From: Phycisphaeraceae bacterium D3-23
GTDB lineage: Bacteria; Planctomycetota; Phycisphaerae; Phycisphaerales; Phycisphaeraceae
DNA length: 64,000 nt
NCBI GenBank assembly: GCA_039555135.1
Contig: CP114179.1
Span: forward strand, 434,001-498,000
Direction: 5' to 3'
Positions 8,428 to 17,189 of this stretch are shown piece after piece; position 1 is the first letter of the stretch; every line of letters starts with the position of its first letter. A program made the translations under genes and the position numbers. Below the pieces are notes generated by a model. It had not been told where the DNA came from and made no database searches. It worked only from the letters and a program-made list of their open reading frames with translations.

Positions 8428-9708
8428 TTGCTGTTTTTGCCAGCCCACCCCCCCACGATCGTCGTGATTTCGCAGGTCTATGTGCCCGACCCCACCGCCG
8501 TGGGGCAGCATATGCACGACGCCTGCGCCGAACTCGCCCGCCGCGGCTACCGTGTCATCGTCTACACCTCCCGCCGCGGCTACGACAACCCCCGGACAGC
8601 CTACAAGCGCCGCGAGACACTCGACGGCGTCCACATCCGCCGGCTCCACCTCTCGTCCTTCGGCAAACGCTCCATCAAGGTCCGCCTCGCCGCCCAGCTC
8701 ATCTTCCTCTTCCAGGCCGTGCTCCGAGCCAGCTTGACGCGAAACTTCAAGACCGTCCTCGTCACCACCTCGCCCCCGATGGGCGGCGTCGCCGGGCTCC
8801 TGCTCAAGCGCCTCCGTGGCGCGAAGATCCGCTTCTGGGCCATGGACATCAACCCAGACCAGGCCATCCTGATGGGCAAAACCACCGAGGACGCACTCGT
8901 CGCCCGCGCCTTCAACCGCATGAACCGCATGCTCCTGCGCGAGAGCGAACACGTCATCGCCCTGGACCACTTCATGGCAGGCCGCCTCCAAACCAAATAC
9001 CCCGGCGCCTACGCCCAGGGACATATGTCTATCATCCCGCCCTGGCCCTTGGGCGACCACCTCGAACCCATCGCACACGAAGACAACCCCTTCCGTAAAG
9101 AATTCGGCCTCGTCGATCAATTCGTCATCATGTACAGCGGCAACATCTCACCCGCCCACCGCATCGACACCGTCCTCGACGCCGCCAAACAATTCAAAGA
9201 CCACCCCCGCCTCACCCTCCTCTTCATCGGCGGCGACGAAGCCCGACAACGCATCGACGCCTACGCCCAGGAGCACGGCCTTACCGCCATCCTCCGCACC
9301 CTCCCCTACCAGCCGCTCGACCAGATCAAGTACTCCCTCTCCGCCGCAGATGTCCACCTCGTCTCCATGGGCGAGCAGATGGCCGGCATCGTCCACCCCT
9401 GCAAGATCTACGGCGCGATGGCGGTCGCACGCCCCGTCCTGTTCTGCGGCATCCCCGAGTGCCACATCGGCGAGATCGTCGACCGCTTCGACTTCGGCCG
9501 AACCATCCCCCACGGCGACACCGACGCCGCCGCCCGCGCGATCCAGTACGTCCTCGACCAAGACCCCGCCGACCTGCAAGAAATCGGCCAGCGCGCACGC
9601 GACGCGATGCTGAAACACTACGACAAAAATACGCTGTGCAACCAGCTCTGCGATTTGGTCGAGCCCACCCCGCCCCCCGGGGCCATGCAAACCGGATTGG
9701 ACGGCTAA
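8428..9708 (+). CDS. WcaI-like GT4 family glycosyltransferase
   Basis: Roughly 426 residues, GT-B fold, family 4, most like colanic-acid WcaI-type transferases. The N-terminal strand TIVVISQVYVPDP followed by GQHMHDACAELARRGYRV is the family hallmark of the acceptor-binding domain. The C-terminal nucleotide-sugar domain contains MYSGNISPAHRID and a KIYGAMAVARPVLF stretch in the usual EX7E neighbourhood. It would transfer a sugar to a lipid-linked polysaccharide precursor on the cytoplasmic face. Start is uncertain: homology-like sequence begins at about residue HPP, with only TTG codons at 8428 and 8437 close by; the alternative is ATG 8248. It opens the polysaccharide locus and is followed by a terminator-like hairpin. 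Confidence 0.8.
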   Translation: MLFLPAHPPTIVVISQVYVPDPTAVGQHMHDACAELARRGYRVIVYTSRRGYDNPRTAYKRRETLDGVHIRRLHLSSFGKRSIKVRLAAQLIFLFQAVLRASLTRNFKTVLVTTSPPMGGVAGLLLKRLRGAKIRFWAMDINPDQAILMGKTTEDALVARAFNRMNRMLLRESEHVIALDHFMAGRLQTKYPGAYAQGHMSIIPPWPLGDHLEPIAHEDNPFRKEFGLVDQFVIMYSGNISPAHRIDTVLDAAKQFKDHPRLTLLFIGGDEARQRIDAYAQEHGLTAILRTLPYQPLDQIKYSLSAADVHLVSMGEQMAGIVHPCKIYGAMAVARPVLFCGIPECHIGEIVDRFDFGRTIPHGDTDAAARAIQYVLDQDPADLQEIGQRARDAMLKHYDKNTLCNQLCDLVEPTPPPGAMQTGLDG

Positions 9709-9744
9709 GAGAGGGGCGGGTCGTGCAGCCACAACATATGGTTT

Positions 9745-9771
9745 CGCCGTCGCCCAACGGGCGGCGATTTT
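9745..9771 (+). terminator. Stem-loop with T-run; shares a 16-base core with the palindrome at 57.5 kb
   Basis: CGTCGCCC and GGGCGGCG pair (one G-U) around an AAC loop (9748-9766), followed by ATTTT. This is a plausible rho-independent terminator or attenuator between the first glycosyltransferase and the flippase gene. The core CGCCCAACGGGCGGCG (9751-9766) occurs identically at 57517-57532, so the two belong to one dispersed palindrome family. Confidence 0.55.
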
Positions 9772-9805
9772 AGCTCAACACCCCCAACGCGGCGCCCTTT
9801 GTGGA

Positions 9806-11314
9806 TTGACTAAGCACTGTTGCCCCTCGTACAACGCTGGACGGAAGCACCGCTTGCTCAACAAGCTCACATCACGGCCCACCCAGATCCTCAAGCTGCT
9901 GCGCGACCGGGAGATCGACCTATCGACCCCCGAAGGCCGCAGCAAGGACCGCTACCGCCGCGCGGCGCTCACCTCCGCGATGCTGATCCTCGCGCGCGGA
10001 ATGAACATCGTCACGGGCCTGGCCACCATCCCCATCACGCTCAGTTATCTGGGCGACGACCTCTTCGGCATCTGGATGGCGCTCACCAGCTTCGTCGTTT
10101 TCCTCGGCTTCACCGACCTCGGGCTCGGCGTCGGCATCCAGAACGCACTCATCCAATGCCACGGCGACGACGACCGCGACACCCCCGGCCGTGTCGTCGG
10201 CATGGGGCTGCTGGCGCTGTGTACGATCGCGGCCATCCTGTGTGCCGTCGCGCTCTACGCCCTGCCCAATCTACCCCTGACCGACTGGGTCAAATTCGAA
10301 GACCCCGGCAGCGCCCGCTGGCTCCTGCCCACCGCGCAGGTCATGCTCGTCTGCTTCGCGCTCGGCCTCCCCATCGGTATCGCCCAACGCCTCTGCGACG
10401 CCTACCAGCGCGGCTACTGGGGCTACGGCATGCTCATGGTCGGACGCACCCTCGGCTTCGTCGGCGTCTGCATCGCCGCGCTGGGCCAGTGGTCCCTGCC
10501 CGTCCTCGCAGGTGTCTACCTCGCCGCCCCCTTCGCCGTCATGCTGCTGGGCACGCTCTTCCTCGTCCTCCCGCGCATGCCCTGGCTCATCCCGCGCTGG
10601 CCCGGGCTCAACGGCAAGCTCGCGCACACCCTTTTCGGCACCGGCACGCTCGTCCTGCTCAGCCACATCGGACGGGCCGTCTTCAACAGTGCGCCCGCCC
10701 TCCTCATCGCCAGCCAGATCAGCGCCGCCGCGGTCGCGCCTTACGCCGTCACCCAGAAACTCATCGGCGTCGCGACCCTCGCGATCGCGCCGATCGTGCT
10801 CTCCCTCTGGAGCCCGATCGGCGAGGCCGCCGTCCGCGGCGACGTCCCGTGGATCAAACGCGCGCTGCGACGTACCCTCCGCTACATCACCCTTGCCTAC
10901 GCGCCCGTCGCGCTCGTGCTCGTACTCCTGGGCCGGCCGATCATCGCGCTCTGGACCGGGCAGTCCGAAGCTGTCCCCGGCTGGTCGCTCCTGCTCGCGG
11001 TCGTGTGCTACGCCTCGCTCACGATCTACGGCCAGCTCACCGTCACCATCCTCGGCGCGCTCAACCGCTTCGCACTCCGCGCCGCCGCGACACTCTCGCT
11101 CGCCGCGCTGGCGACCACACTGTGCATCGTCTACCGCGACCAGCTCGGAACGGCCGGGATCATCTGGGTTTTCGCCCTCGCCGGCTACCTACCGCTGTTG
11201 CTGGTCCTCTCCCTACACGCCCGGCATCTCATCCTCGCCCTGCCCGCCGCGCCCGCCAACGACACACCGACGCCAACCCCGCCACCGCCCGCGCTCCCCG
11301 TGATCCAGCCCTAA
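9806..11314 (+). CDS. Wzx-like polysaccharide flippase (MATE/MOP superfamily)
   Basis: A polytopic membrane protein of about 500 residues, with some 12-14 hydrophobic segments and the N-terminal pattern LTSAMLILARGMNIVTGLATIPITLSYLG cut by short loops, typical of oligosaccharide flippases. It would move undecaprenyl-linked repeat units across the inner membrane. The start is uncertain: TTG 9806 gives 502 residues, TTG 9854 gives 486, and the first hydrophobic helix begins near residue 58 of the longer form. Position inside a run of glycosyltransferases and sulfotransferases supports the Wzx role. It ends 8 bases before the ligase-like gene. The C-terminus is Pro/Thr rich and probably unstructured. 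Confidence 0.8.
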   Translation: MTKHCCPSYNAGRKHRLLNKLTSRPTQILKLLRDREIDLSTPEGRSKDRYRRAALTSAMLILARGMNIVTGLATIPITLSYLGDDLFGIWMALTSFVVFLGFTDLGLGVGIQNALIQCHGDDDRDTPGRVVGMGLLALCTIAAILCAVALYALPNLPLTDWVKFEDPGSARWLLPTAQVMLVCFALGLPIGIAQRLCDAYQRGYWGYGMLMVGRTLGFVGVCIAALGQWSLPVLAGVYLAAPFAVMLLGTLFLVLPRMPWLIPRWPGLNGKLAHTLFGTGTLVLLSHIGRAVFNSAPALLIASQISAAAVAPYAVTQKLIGVATLAIAPIVLSLWSPIGEAAVRGDVPWIKRALRRTLRYITLAYAPVALVLVLLGRPIIALWTGQSEAVPGWSLLLAVVCYASLTIYGQLTVTILGALNRFALRAAATLSLAALATTLCIVYRDQLGTAGIIWVFALAGYLPLLLVLSLHARHLILALPAAPANDTPTPTPPPPALPVIQP

Positions 11315-11322
11315 ACCGACCA

Positions 11323-12726
11323 ATGACGAACCCGTACAACACACCGGAGCAGCTGCACGACTTCTACGTCTGCACGCGGACGCGCCTCAAAGACAAGAGG
11401 GCCCACCCCCACCTTGCGCGCTACTGGCCCGACGCCGTTCGTGCAGACGCGATGTCACGCGACGAGCTGCTCGCGCTCAAACAGCAACGCATCGATCGGC
11501 TCGTCCGGCACGTCACGCAGCACGTCCCGTTCTATCAGCGCTGGGCCAAACAAGCGGGCTATGAGTCCGGAGACCCCGTCGAAATGACCGACCTGCCGAT
11601 CGTCACCAAAAACGACTACCGCCAATCGCTGGATGACTTCCAGTCCGACGCCTACCCGCTCAGCGAGATGGGCCTGGGCAAGACCAGCGGCAGCAGCGGC
11701 GAGCCCTTCCGTTTCCGGGGCCACCGCTCTGTCAGCGACCACACCTACGCCGTGCTCTGGCGCAACCTCGCGCGCTTCGGGCTCCGGCCCGGCCAAAAAC
11801 GTGCCTACGTCTGGGGCAGAAGCTGGTCATTCACCGCGACGGGCCTGCGCGCGATCCCCATCAAGGCCAAGCTGCGTTTCCGAAACTGGCTCAACAATAC
11901 CCGGCAGTTCGACGCCTACACGCTCTGCGTCGATAACGTCGCCCACGCGGTCGACCGCCTCGTACGATTCAAACCCCAATACATGCACGGCTTTGGATCC
12001 GCGATGTACGCCATGGCCCGGCATGTCCTCGACCAGGGCGACAAGCTGCCGCCCCTACGACTCAAGGCCGTCGTCACCGAGAGCGAAAAAATCTATCCCT
12101 TCCAACGCGAAGCGATGGCCACAGCGTTCCACTGCCCCGTCGTCGAGGTCTACGGCTCGGTCGAGTTCGGGAGCATGGCCTGCGAGGACCCCGAGGGCCA
12201 CCTCCGCATCAACGAAGACATGTACCACATGGAAGCCGACGCCCACGGCACCGCCATCATCACCAACATGCTCGGCCCCGCATTCCCGTTCATCCGATAT
12301 AAGCTCGGCGACATGATCGAGTTTGAACCCACCATCCCGACGGGTCTGCCCTACCGTGTGCTCAAGCGCATCATCGGTCGGACCGTCGATATGGTCCCAC
12401 TTACCCAAGGCGGCTACGTTCACGGCGCATCCATCTCCGACTCGTTCCACCCCCACGTTGACTACATCCTCAAGTACCAGGTCCACCAGCACGCCCTGGG
12501 CAGTTTCCGGGTGCTGCTCGTCCCTAAAGAGACGATCCCCCAGCACATCCAGGACACCATCGCCCACAACCTCCGCGAACTGGTTGGCCAGACCGCGAAC
12601 ATACAGATCGAGATCGTCGACGACATCCCCCCCGCCGCAAGCGGGAAGTTTAGGCTCGTCACCTCGGATGTCTCCCAGGTTGCACAGCAGGTCACACAAT
12701 CGGACGAACACCTGCAATCCACTTGA
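11323..12726 (+). CDS. CapK/PaaK-like adenylate-forming protein of polysaccharide locus
   Basis: A 467-residue member of the phenylacetate-CoA ligase (PaaK/CapK) branch of the ANL superfamily. Visible motifs: the P-loop-like KTSGSSGEPF (about residue 125), VEVYGSVEFG (aromatic/A5 region), PFIRYKLGDM (A7) and, near the end, ASGKFRLV carrying the likely catalytic Lys. CapK-type proteins are common in capsule and exopolysaccharide clusters, where their exact reaction is not well established; activating an acyl group for polysaccharide decoration is an inference. ATG at 11323 follows the flippase stop by 8 bases. The frame remains open upstream to 9820, but that is a GC-driven shadow over the flippase gene. 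Confidence 0.85.
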   Translation: MTNPYNTPEQLHDFYVCTRTRLKDKRAHPHLARYWPDAVRADAMSRDELLALKQQRIDRLVRHVTQHVPFYQRWAKQAGYESGDPVEMTDLPIVTKNDYRQSLDDFQSDAYPLSEMGLGKTSGSSGEPFRFRGHRSVSDHTYAVLWRNLARFGLRPGQKRAYVWGRSWSFTATGLRAIPIKAKLRFRNWLNNTRQFDAYTLCVDNVAHAVDRLVRFKPQYMHGFGSAMYAMARHVLDQGDKLPPLRLKAVVTESEKIYPFQREAMATAFHCPVVEVYGSVEFGSMACEDPEGHLRINEDMYHMEADAHGTAIITNMLGPAFPFIRYKLGDMIEFEPTIPTGLPYRVLKRIIGRTVDMVPLTQGGYVHGASISDSFHPHVDYILKYQVHQHALGSFRVLLVPKETIPQHIQDTIAHNLRELVGQTANIQIEIVDDIPPAASGKFRLVTSDVSQVAQQVTQSDEHLQST

Positions 12727-12744
12727 ACGCATCAGCAGTCACTC

Positions 12745-13602
12745 ATGCCCAATAAACTCGAACACTTTTCCCTCACCGGCCGGTTCCAACGCTACGGCCC
12801 GATGATCCGTGTCTCGCACCACGCCACGCGTGTGCTCGCCGGCTGGTTCCCCAAGGCGATCCCGATCGTGCATGTGCTGGGCTATCCCAAGAGCGGCACG
12901 ACCTGGGTCTGCCACCTTGTCGCCGACTACTTGCAACTCCCCCACCCCCAGCTATCGATCCTCCCCATCGGGTTCCCCGCGATCATGCACGGCCACCAGA
13001 CCGTCTCGAAGAAACGGCCGCACAGTGTCTATGTCGTCCGCGACGGCCGCGATGTCATGGTCAGCTACTACTTCTTCATGACCCGCGACCTCGGCCAGCC
13101 CGCGAACAAACGTGCAGAACAAAAACGCGCTCGCTTCTTCCCCCCCGATGCGGACCGCAGCGACATCTGCGCGAATCTTCCGTACTTCATCAAAGCCCAC
13201 ATGACCAGCCCGATCGCGTCGAAAGCGAACTGGGCCGACCACGTGCAGTCCTACCTGCGGTCGGGGCTGGAAGGCGTCCCGCTCCTGCGGTACGAGTCGC
13301 TGCTGACCGATGGGCAGGCCGCACTGTCGGACGCTATGGCCGACCTCACCGGCGAGGCCGCCGACGCAGACAGCGTAACGGAGGCACTCCGCCGAAACGC
13401 CTTCGATAAACAGAAAAGCAAGCCCAAATTTGGCGCAGATGGGAAAGAAGGCAAGTCCGTGATGCGCAAAGGTGTCCACGGCGACTGGAAGAATCATTTT
13501 ACGAAGGAAGCCGCACAGGTCTTCCAGTCATACGCCGGCGATACCTTAACCGAGCTGGGTTATGAGACGGATGACGGCTGGATCGACTCACTCCCCGACT
13601 AA
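12745..13602 (+). CDS. Sulfotransferase
   Basis: 285 residues. The 5'-phosphosulfate-binding loop is GYPKSGTTWV (about residues 50-60) and the 3'-phosphate-binding region is VVRDGRDVMVSYY, both diagnostic of PAPS-dependent sulfotransferases (Sulfotransfer_1). A C-terminal GVHGDWKNHF resembles the RKGxxGDWKxxF motif that binds PAPS, although here it reads MRKGVHGDWK. It should transfer sulfate from PAPS to a hydroxyl, most likely on the surface polysaccharide made by its neighbours. It lies 18 bases after the CapK-like gene and 20 before a second, distant sulfotransferase. Confidence 0.9.
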   Translation: MPNKLEHFSLTGRFQRYGPMIRVSHHATRVLAGWFPKAIPIVHVLGYPKSGTTWVCHLVADYLQLPHPQLSILPIGFPAIMHGHQTVSKKRPHSVYVVRDGRDVMVSYYFFMTRDLGQPANKRAEQKRARFFPPDADRSDICANLPYFIKAHMTSPIASKANWADHVQSYLRSGLEGVPLLRYESLLTDGQAALSDAMADLTGEAADADSVTEALRRNAFDKQKSKPKFGADGKEGKSVMRKGVHGDWKNHFTKEAAQVFQSYAGDTLTELGYETDDGWIDSLPD

Positions 13603-13622
13603 CACAACACGTTTATAAGTAT

Positions 13623-14651
13623 ATGGCCACGCGCATCGCAGACGGCATCATGAGCAATATCACTCCTACCGCGATTGATAAAAACAATCCTCCGCGATTT
13701 ATCGTTGGCATGTCGCGCGGGGGGACGACATGGATGTCGCGCGTCTTGAACACTCACCCCGACGTCGCCAGCTTCGGTGAAACACTGTTCTGGGGCCGCC
13801 GGTACCGCCCCACCGATACGCAGGGGTGCTGGTCGCGCGATGACCTAGACACACTCGCCGACGAGTTGGCGGACTCACTGATGGGCCCCTCGGGGGACAA
13901 GCCCGGTTCACTCACGACCGAGCCCGCCGTGCTGAACAAGTCGGTTGCCCAGACGATCCGCAGTTTCGAGGCCCCTGCTAAGCCGGCCGACGTCTTCGAG
14001 GCGATGTGCCGGGCAGTGCTCGACGCCGAGGGTAAAGCGATTGCGATCGAGAAGACGCCACACCACCTCAACTGGACCACACGCATCGAAGACGCCATGC
14101 CCGGCGCGCGCTTCCTCATCATGCGACGCGACCCGTACGGCTTCATGCTCTCGTACAAGCACCAGGGTGACCGACTGTCCAACAATACGAGGCGGACCTT
14201 CCACGCCCTGTACCATCCGATTGGCTGCGCGCTGGTCTGGCGCGGGTACGTGCGCAGCATCCGCGCGGCGTGCGAGCGCTACCCCGGCCAGACGATGGTT
14301 GTCGACCTGCACCAGGAGCCGGATGAACGCGAGCTGCTGGCGCGTGTCGTCGAGTTCTTCGGGCTCGCGCCCGCCGACTTGGCGGGCAATGTGCCACGCG
14401 ACAACACCAGCTTCCCCGACGCGAAACGCCCCGAACTCTCGGGCGCTGACCGGTTCTGGCTCAACCGGATCGCACGACAGGAAATCGCCCAAAGCGGCGT
14501 CGAAAAACAGCCCGTTGGGCTGCGCGATTCTTTCGCGGTGCTCGGATCCGTGTTGTATACTCCATTTTGGGCATTCAGGGTGTGGTTCCACATGCGACGC
14601 AACACGCAGGGCTCCACTTTCGCCTACCTCTGGCGATGGGTCTGGCGCTAG
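13623..14651 (+). CDS. Second sulfotransferase, diverged
   Basis: 342 residues. The phosphosulfate loop reads GMSRGGTTWMSRVL (about residue 28), followed by HPDVASFGET, a pattern common in the Sulfotransfer_3-type group. LIMRRDPYGFMLSYKHQ is the 3'-phosphate-binding element. It is not a close copy of the preceding sulfotransferase, so the two likely modify different positions or substrates. A start at ATG 13650 is an alternative that still keeps the whole domain. The C-terminus ends in Arg/Trp-rich sequence. Same operon as its neighbours. Confidence 0.82.
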   Translation: MATRIADGIMSNITPTAIDKNNPPRFIVGMSRGGTTWMSRVLNTHPDVASFGETLFWGRRYRPTDTQGCWSRDDLDTLADELADSLMGPSGDKPGSLTTEPAVLNKSVAQTIRSFEAPAKPADVFEAMCRAVLDAEGKAIAIEKTPHHLNWTTRIEDAMPGARFLIMRRDPYGFMLSYKHQGDRLSNNTRRTFHALYHPIGCALVWRGYVRSIRAACERYPGQTMVVDLHQEPDERELLARVVEFFGLAPADLAGNVPRDNTSFPDAKRPELSGADRFWLNRIARQEIAQSGVEKQPVGLRDSFAVLGSVLYTPFWAFRVWFHMRRNTQGSTFAYLWRWVWR

Positions 14652-14673
14652 AACGCGAAGGTGTTGAATCGCG

Positions 14674-15843
14674 ATGAACGTCCTCCATATCATCCCCAGC
14701 ATCGATCCCCTGGACGGTGGCCCGAGCAGCGCGGTGGTCGGCCTCGCGCAGGCGCAGCACCGCGCGGGGCTCGGCGTCACGGTCATCACCGGCGCGCGGC
14801 CCGGGACAGACCTCCGCCTCATTGACCGGCTGCGCGCCGGCGGGGTCGGTGTCACCACGCTAAAGGACCCCGGCGGGCTCTTCAACTGCCCAACGCCGAT
14901 GCGGGAGGCGCTGCGGACACGGATCGCCGAGGCCGACATCGCCCATATCCACGCGCTGTGGGAGCCGCTCCTGCACTACGCGGCGCGGGAGGCGCGTCGG
15001 CAGGACCGGCCGTACCTCGTTCGTCCTTGCGGCATGCTGACGGATTGGTCGATGTCTCAAAAAAAGTGGAAGAAGCGTCTCTACTATCGAGCGCGGCTAG
15101 CGCGAATCCTAAGCGGTGCCGCCGCGCTCCACTACACCGCCGAGCGCGAGCGCGAGCTCTCTCAGGCCCGAGCGCTGGGGTGCCGTGGCGTGGTCGCGCC
15201 AAACGGGATCGACACCGCATCGTTTGCGGACCTTCCTTCCAGGGGCGGCTTCCGCGGCCGACACCCCCAGCTCGACGGCGCCCGCATCCTTCTTTTTGTC
15301 GGCCGCATGCACCCCGTCAAGGGGCTGGACCTGTTGATCACTGCGTTTGCCCGGGCCAGGCCAGCCAACACGGCCTTGGTGCTGGTCGGCTCGGGGGAAG
15401 CCGCCTACGTCGATCGGCTCAAGCGACTGGCGACAAAGAGCGGCATGTCGAGCCACATCCTGTTCACCGGGATGCTCCACAGCGAGGAGAAACTACAGGC
15501 TTACATCGATGCGGACCTTTTTGTACTACCCAGCCACCACGAAAATTTCGGCCTGGTTGTGGTCGAGTCACTGGCCTGCGGGACACCCGTCTTGCTAAGC
15601 GATCAGGTAGCGATCTGCCGAGAGATTGAAAGCGCGGGGGTCGGACACGTGGTCTCGCTCGGCGACCCTAAAGATCTACGCGATGCCATCGTGCACAGCG
15701 CCAACGCAGCCCCGGCAGATGATGGGCTACGCTCGCGATGCAGGGGCTTTGTCGCGGGCCGATTTAGCTGGGACACGATCGCGAACGACTGGTGTCAGAC
15801 GTATCAGGAGATCACGGGATCGGCCGTCACCATAATGCGCTAG
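14674..15843 (+). CDS. GT4 family glycosyltransferase
   Basis: 389 residues, GT-B fold. N-terminal MNVLHIIPSIDPLDGGPSSAV is a characteristic GT4 opening with a Gly-rich loop. The donor-binding domain shows FVGRMHPVKGLDLLI (about residue 210) and SHHENFGLVVVESLACGTPVL (split here by the EX7E motif, E290/E298). Probable role: adding one sugar to the polysaccharide repeat unit. It is followed after a single base by the polymerase/ligase gene. Codon use is slightly less GC-biased than in flanking genes (more AAA/TTT codons), which could indicate a different history but is not strong. Confidence 0.87.
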   Translation: MNVLHIIPSIDPLDGGPSSAVVGLAQAQHRAGLGVTVITGARPGTDLRLIDRLRAGGVGVTTLKDPGGLFNCPTPMREALRTRIAEADIAHIHALWEPLLHYAAREARRQDRPYLVRPCGMLTDWSMSQKKWKKRLYYRARLARILSGAAALHYTAERERELSQARALGCRGVVAPNGIDTASFADLPSRGGFRGRHPQLDGARILLFVGRMHPVKGLDLLITAFARARPANTALVLVGSGEAAYVDRLKRLATKSGMSSHILFTGMLHSEEKLQAYIDADLFVLPSHHENFGLVVVESLACGTPVLLSDQVAICREIESAGVGHVVSLGDPKDLRDAIVHSANAAPADDGLRSRCRGFVAGRFSWDTIANDWCQTYQEITGSAVTIMR

Positions 15844-15844
15844 T

Positions 15845-17170
15845 ATGGAAAACCAAGGCATCGACCAGATCGTGCAGTACGTCAAGCTCGCGGCCAGCCC
15901 GGTGGGCCTGCTGGCGATCGGGCTATTCCTGTTCGTGCTGTACTTCGTCGTCAAGACGAGCTGGGCCAAGTGGGCCGTACTCATCCTGTTCGCCAACGTC
16001 GCCGCACTATCTTTTACACCCGAAGAGTTAGAAACCGGCAAGTTACGCGCTTTTATGTTCCCCGTTTCCATCCTCCGCAACTACGGCAGGGCCATCACTG
16101 TGAGCATGCTTCTGTTGCTCTTGCCCTCCGCGTTGATGGCGACGCGGGGGCGTCGGCAGTCGGCGTTCCTGCCTGCGGCTTTCGCGTTTATGTGCTTTCA
16201 GTTGATCGTCGCGGCACGCCTCTTTCTGACCGAAGGTGAATCGGGCAAGGCGCTCCTGGAAGCACTAATCAGCATCGCCCAGTTCGCGTTGCTTGGTTAT
16301 GGGCTAAACTTGTGGATGCAGAACCTCAAGGATGTCAAGACCTGTGTTCGGGCAATCGCGCTGATGAACACCACGTTTCTGGTCATGAGCGCGCAGCAGC
16401 TGCTGGTCTCACCTGACCTGGTCCTGGCGGGCTCACGATTCATGGGGGTGACTTCAAACCCACAGGCGGCATCGATCCTGCTGTCTTCGACGATCCCGGC
16501 GTACTACTATCTGCTGCTGGATAAGACCGAAAGCAAGAAGCTGCGCATCTTCTGGGGCCTTGCGGCGGGGCTGGCGGTCGTCTTCCTGCTGGGGACCGGG
16601 TCCCGGACCGGAGCGCTGATGTTGGCGGTGGGCACCCTGCTTTTCTTCCGGCTGCGGGTCGTCAAGCTGCTGATCGTCGCGCCAATCATCGGCGTGTTCG
16701 TGGCGGTCGCATGGCGTTACACCACCGATGTGACCGGCGCAAGCAGCCGGCTGTTGGACGGGACCAATACGCGCGAGCACAAATGGCAGGTCATGTGGGC
16801 CGACTTCATAAGCCATCCGATCATCGGGACAGGGTCAAGCAAGACCCCCGAGAATTCTTATCTCGCGACCGCCGCAAACACAGGGATGCTCGGGCTGCTC
16901 GCCCTGGCCGTCTTCGTCGGTCTGTTGCTGCATGCCGTGGTCGCCCTCACTCAGGTCCGGAACAACCTGGGGGCGCTGCGTGAGGTCCCGAACCTGGTGA
17001 TCGCTGGGATCGGGGCGCTACTGATCGGCGCGATCTTCGAGGCGTTCTTGCTCGGCACGCTCAGCTTTGTCCTTGTCGTGTTGTTTGCGTATATGGCGTT
17101 GCTCGCCGTCGCGCTCGACGCCGCCCAGCATCGGCCCGAGGAGGTCGGCCATCAACCATACGCGGTCTAG
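15845..17170 (+). CDS. O-antigen ligase/polymerase-like membrane protein (Wzy/WaaL type)
   Basis: 441 residues with around 10-12 hydrophobic helices. The Wzy_C-type region is recognisable: GTGSRTGALMLAVG (about residue 258) followed by a periplasmic loop ending in HPIIGTGSSKTPENSYL and then TGMLGLLALAVF. Proteins of this family either polymerise polysaccharide repeat units or attach O-antigen to lipid A; in a locus with a Wzx-like flippase, polymerase is the more likely role. It starts one base after the preceding stop and is followed by a GT2 gene 19 bases downstream. Confidence 0.8.
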   Translation: MENQGIDQIVQYVKLAASPVGLLAIGLFLFVLYFVVKTSWAKWAVLILFANVAALSFTPEELETGKLRAFMFPVSILRNYGRAITVSMLLLLLPSALMATRGRRQSAFLPAAFAFMCFQLIVAARLFLTEGESGKALLEALISIAQFALLGYGLNLWMQNLKDVKTCVRAIALMNTTFLVMSAQQLLVSPDLVLAGSRFMGVTSNPQAASILLSSTIPAYYYLLLDKTESKKLRIFWGLAAGLAVVFLLGTGSRTGALMLAVGTLLFFRLRVVKLLIVAPIIGVFVAVAWRYTTDVTGASSRLLDGTNTREHKWQVMWADFISHPIIGTGSSKTPENSYLATAANTGMLGLLALAVFVGLLLHAVVALTQVRNNLGALREVPNLVIAGIGALLIGAIFEAFLLGTLSFVLVVLFAYMALLAVALDAAQHRPEEVGHQPYAV

Positions 17171-17189
17171 CACCGCCCCCGGACACTCA

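Noticed and set aside
9820-11322. Open frame continuous with the CapK-like gene, overlapping the whole flippase gene
   Set aside because: Pro/Arg/His-rich composition typical of a GC shadow frame; the real protein starts at ATG 11323 where recognisable ligase sequence begins.
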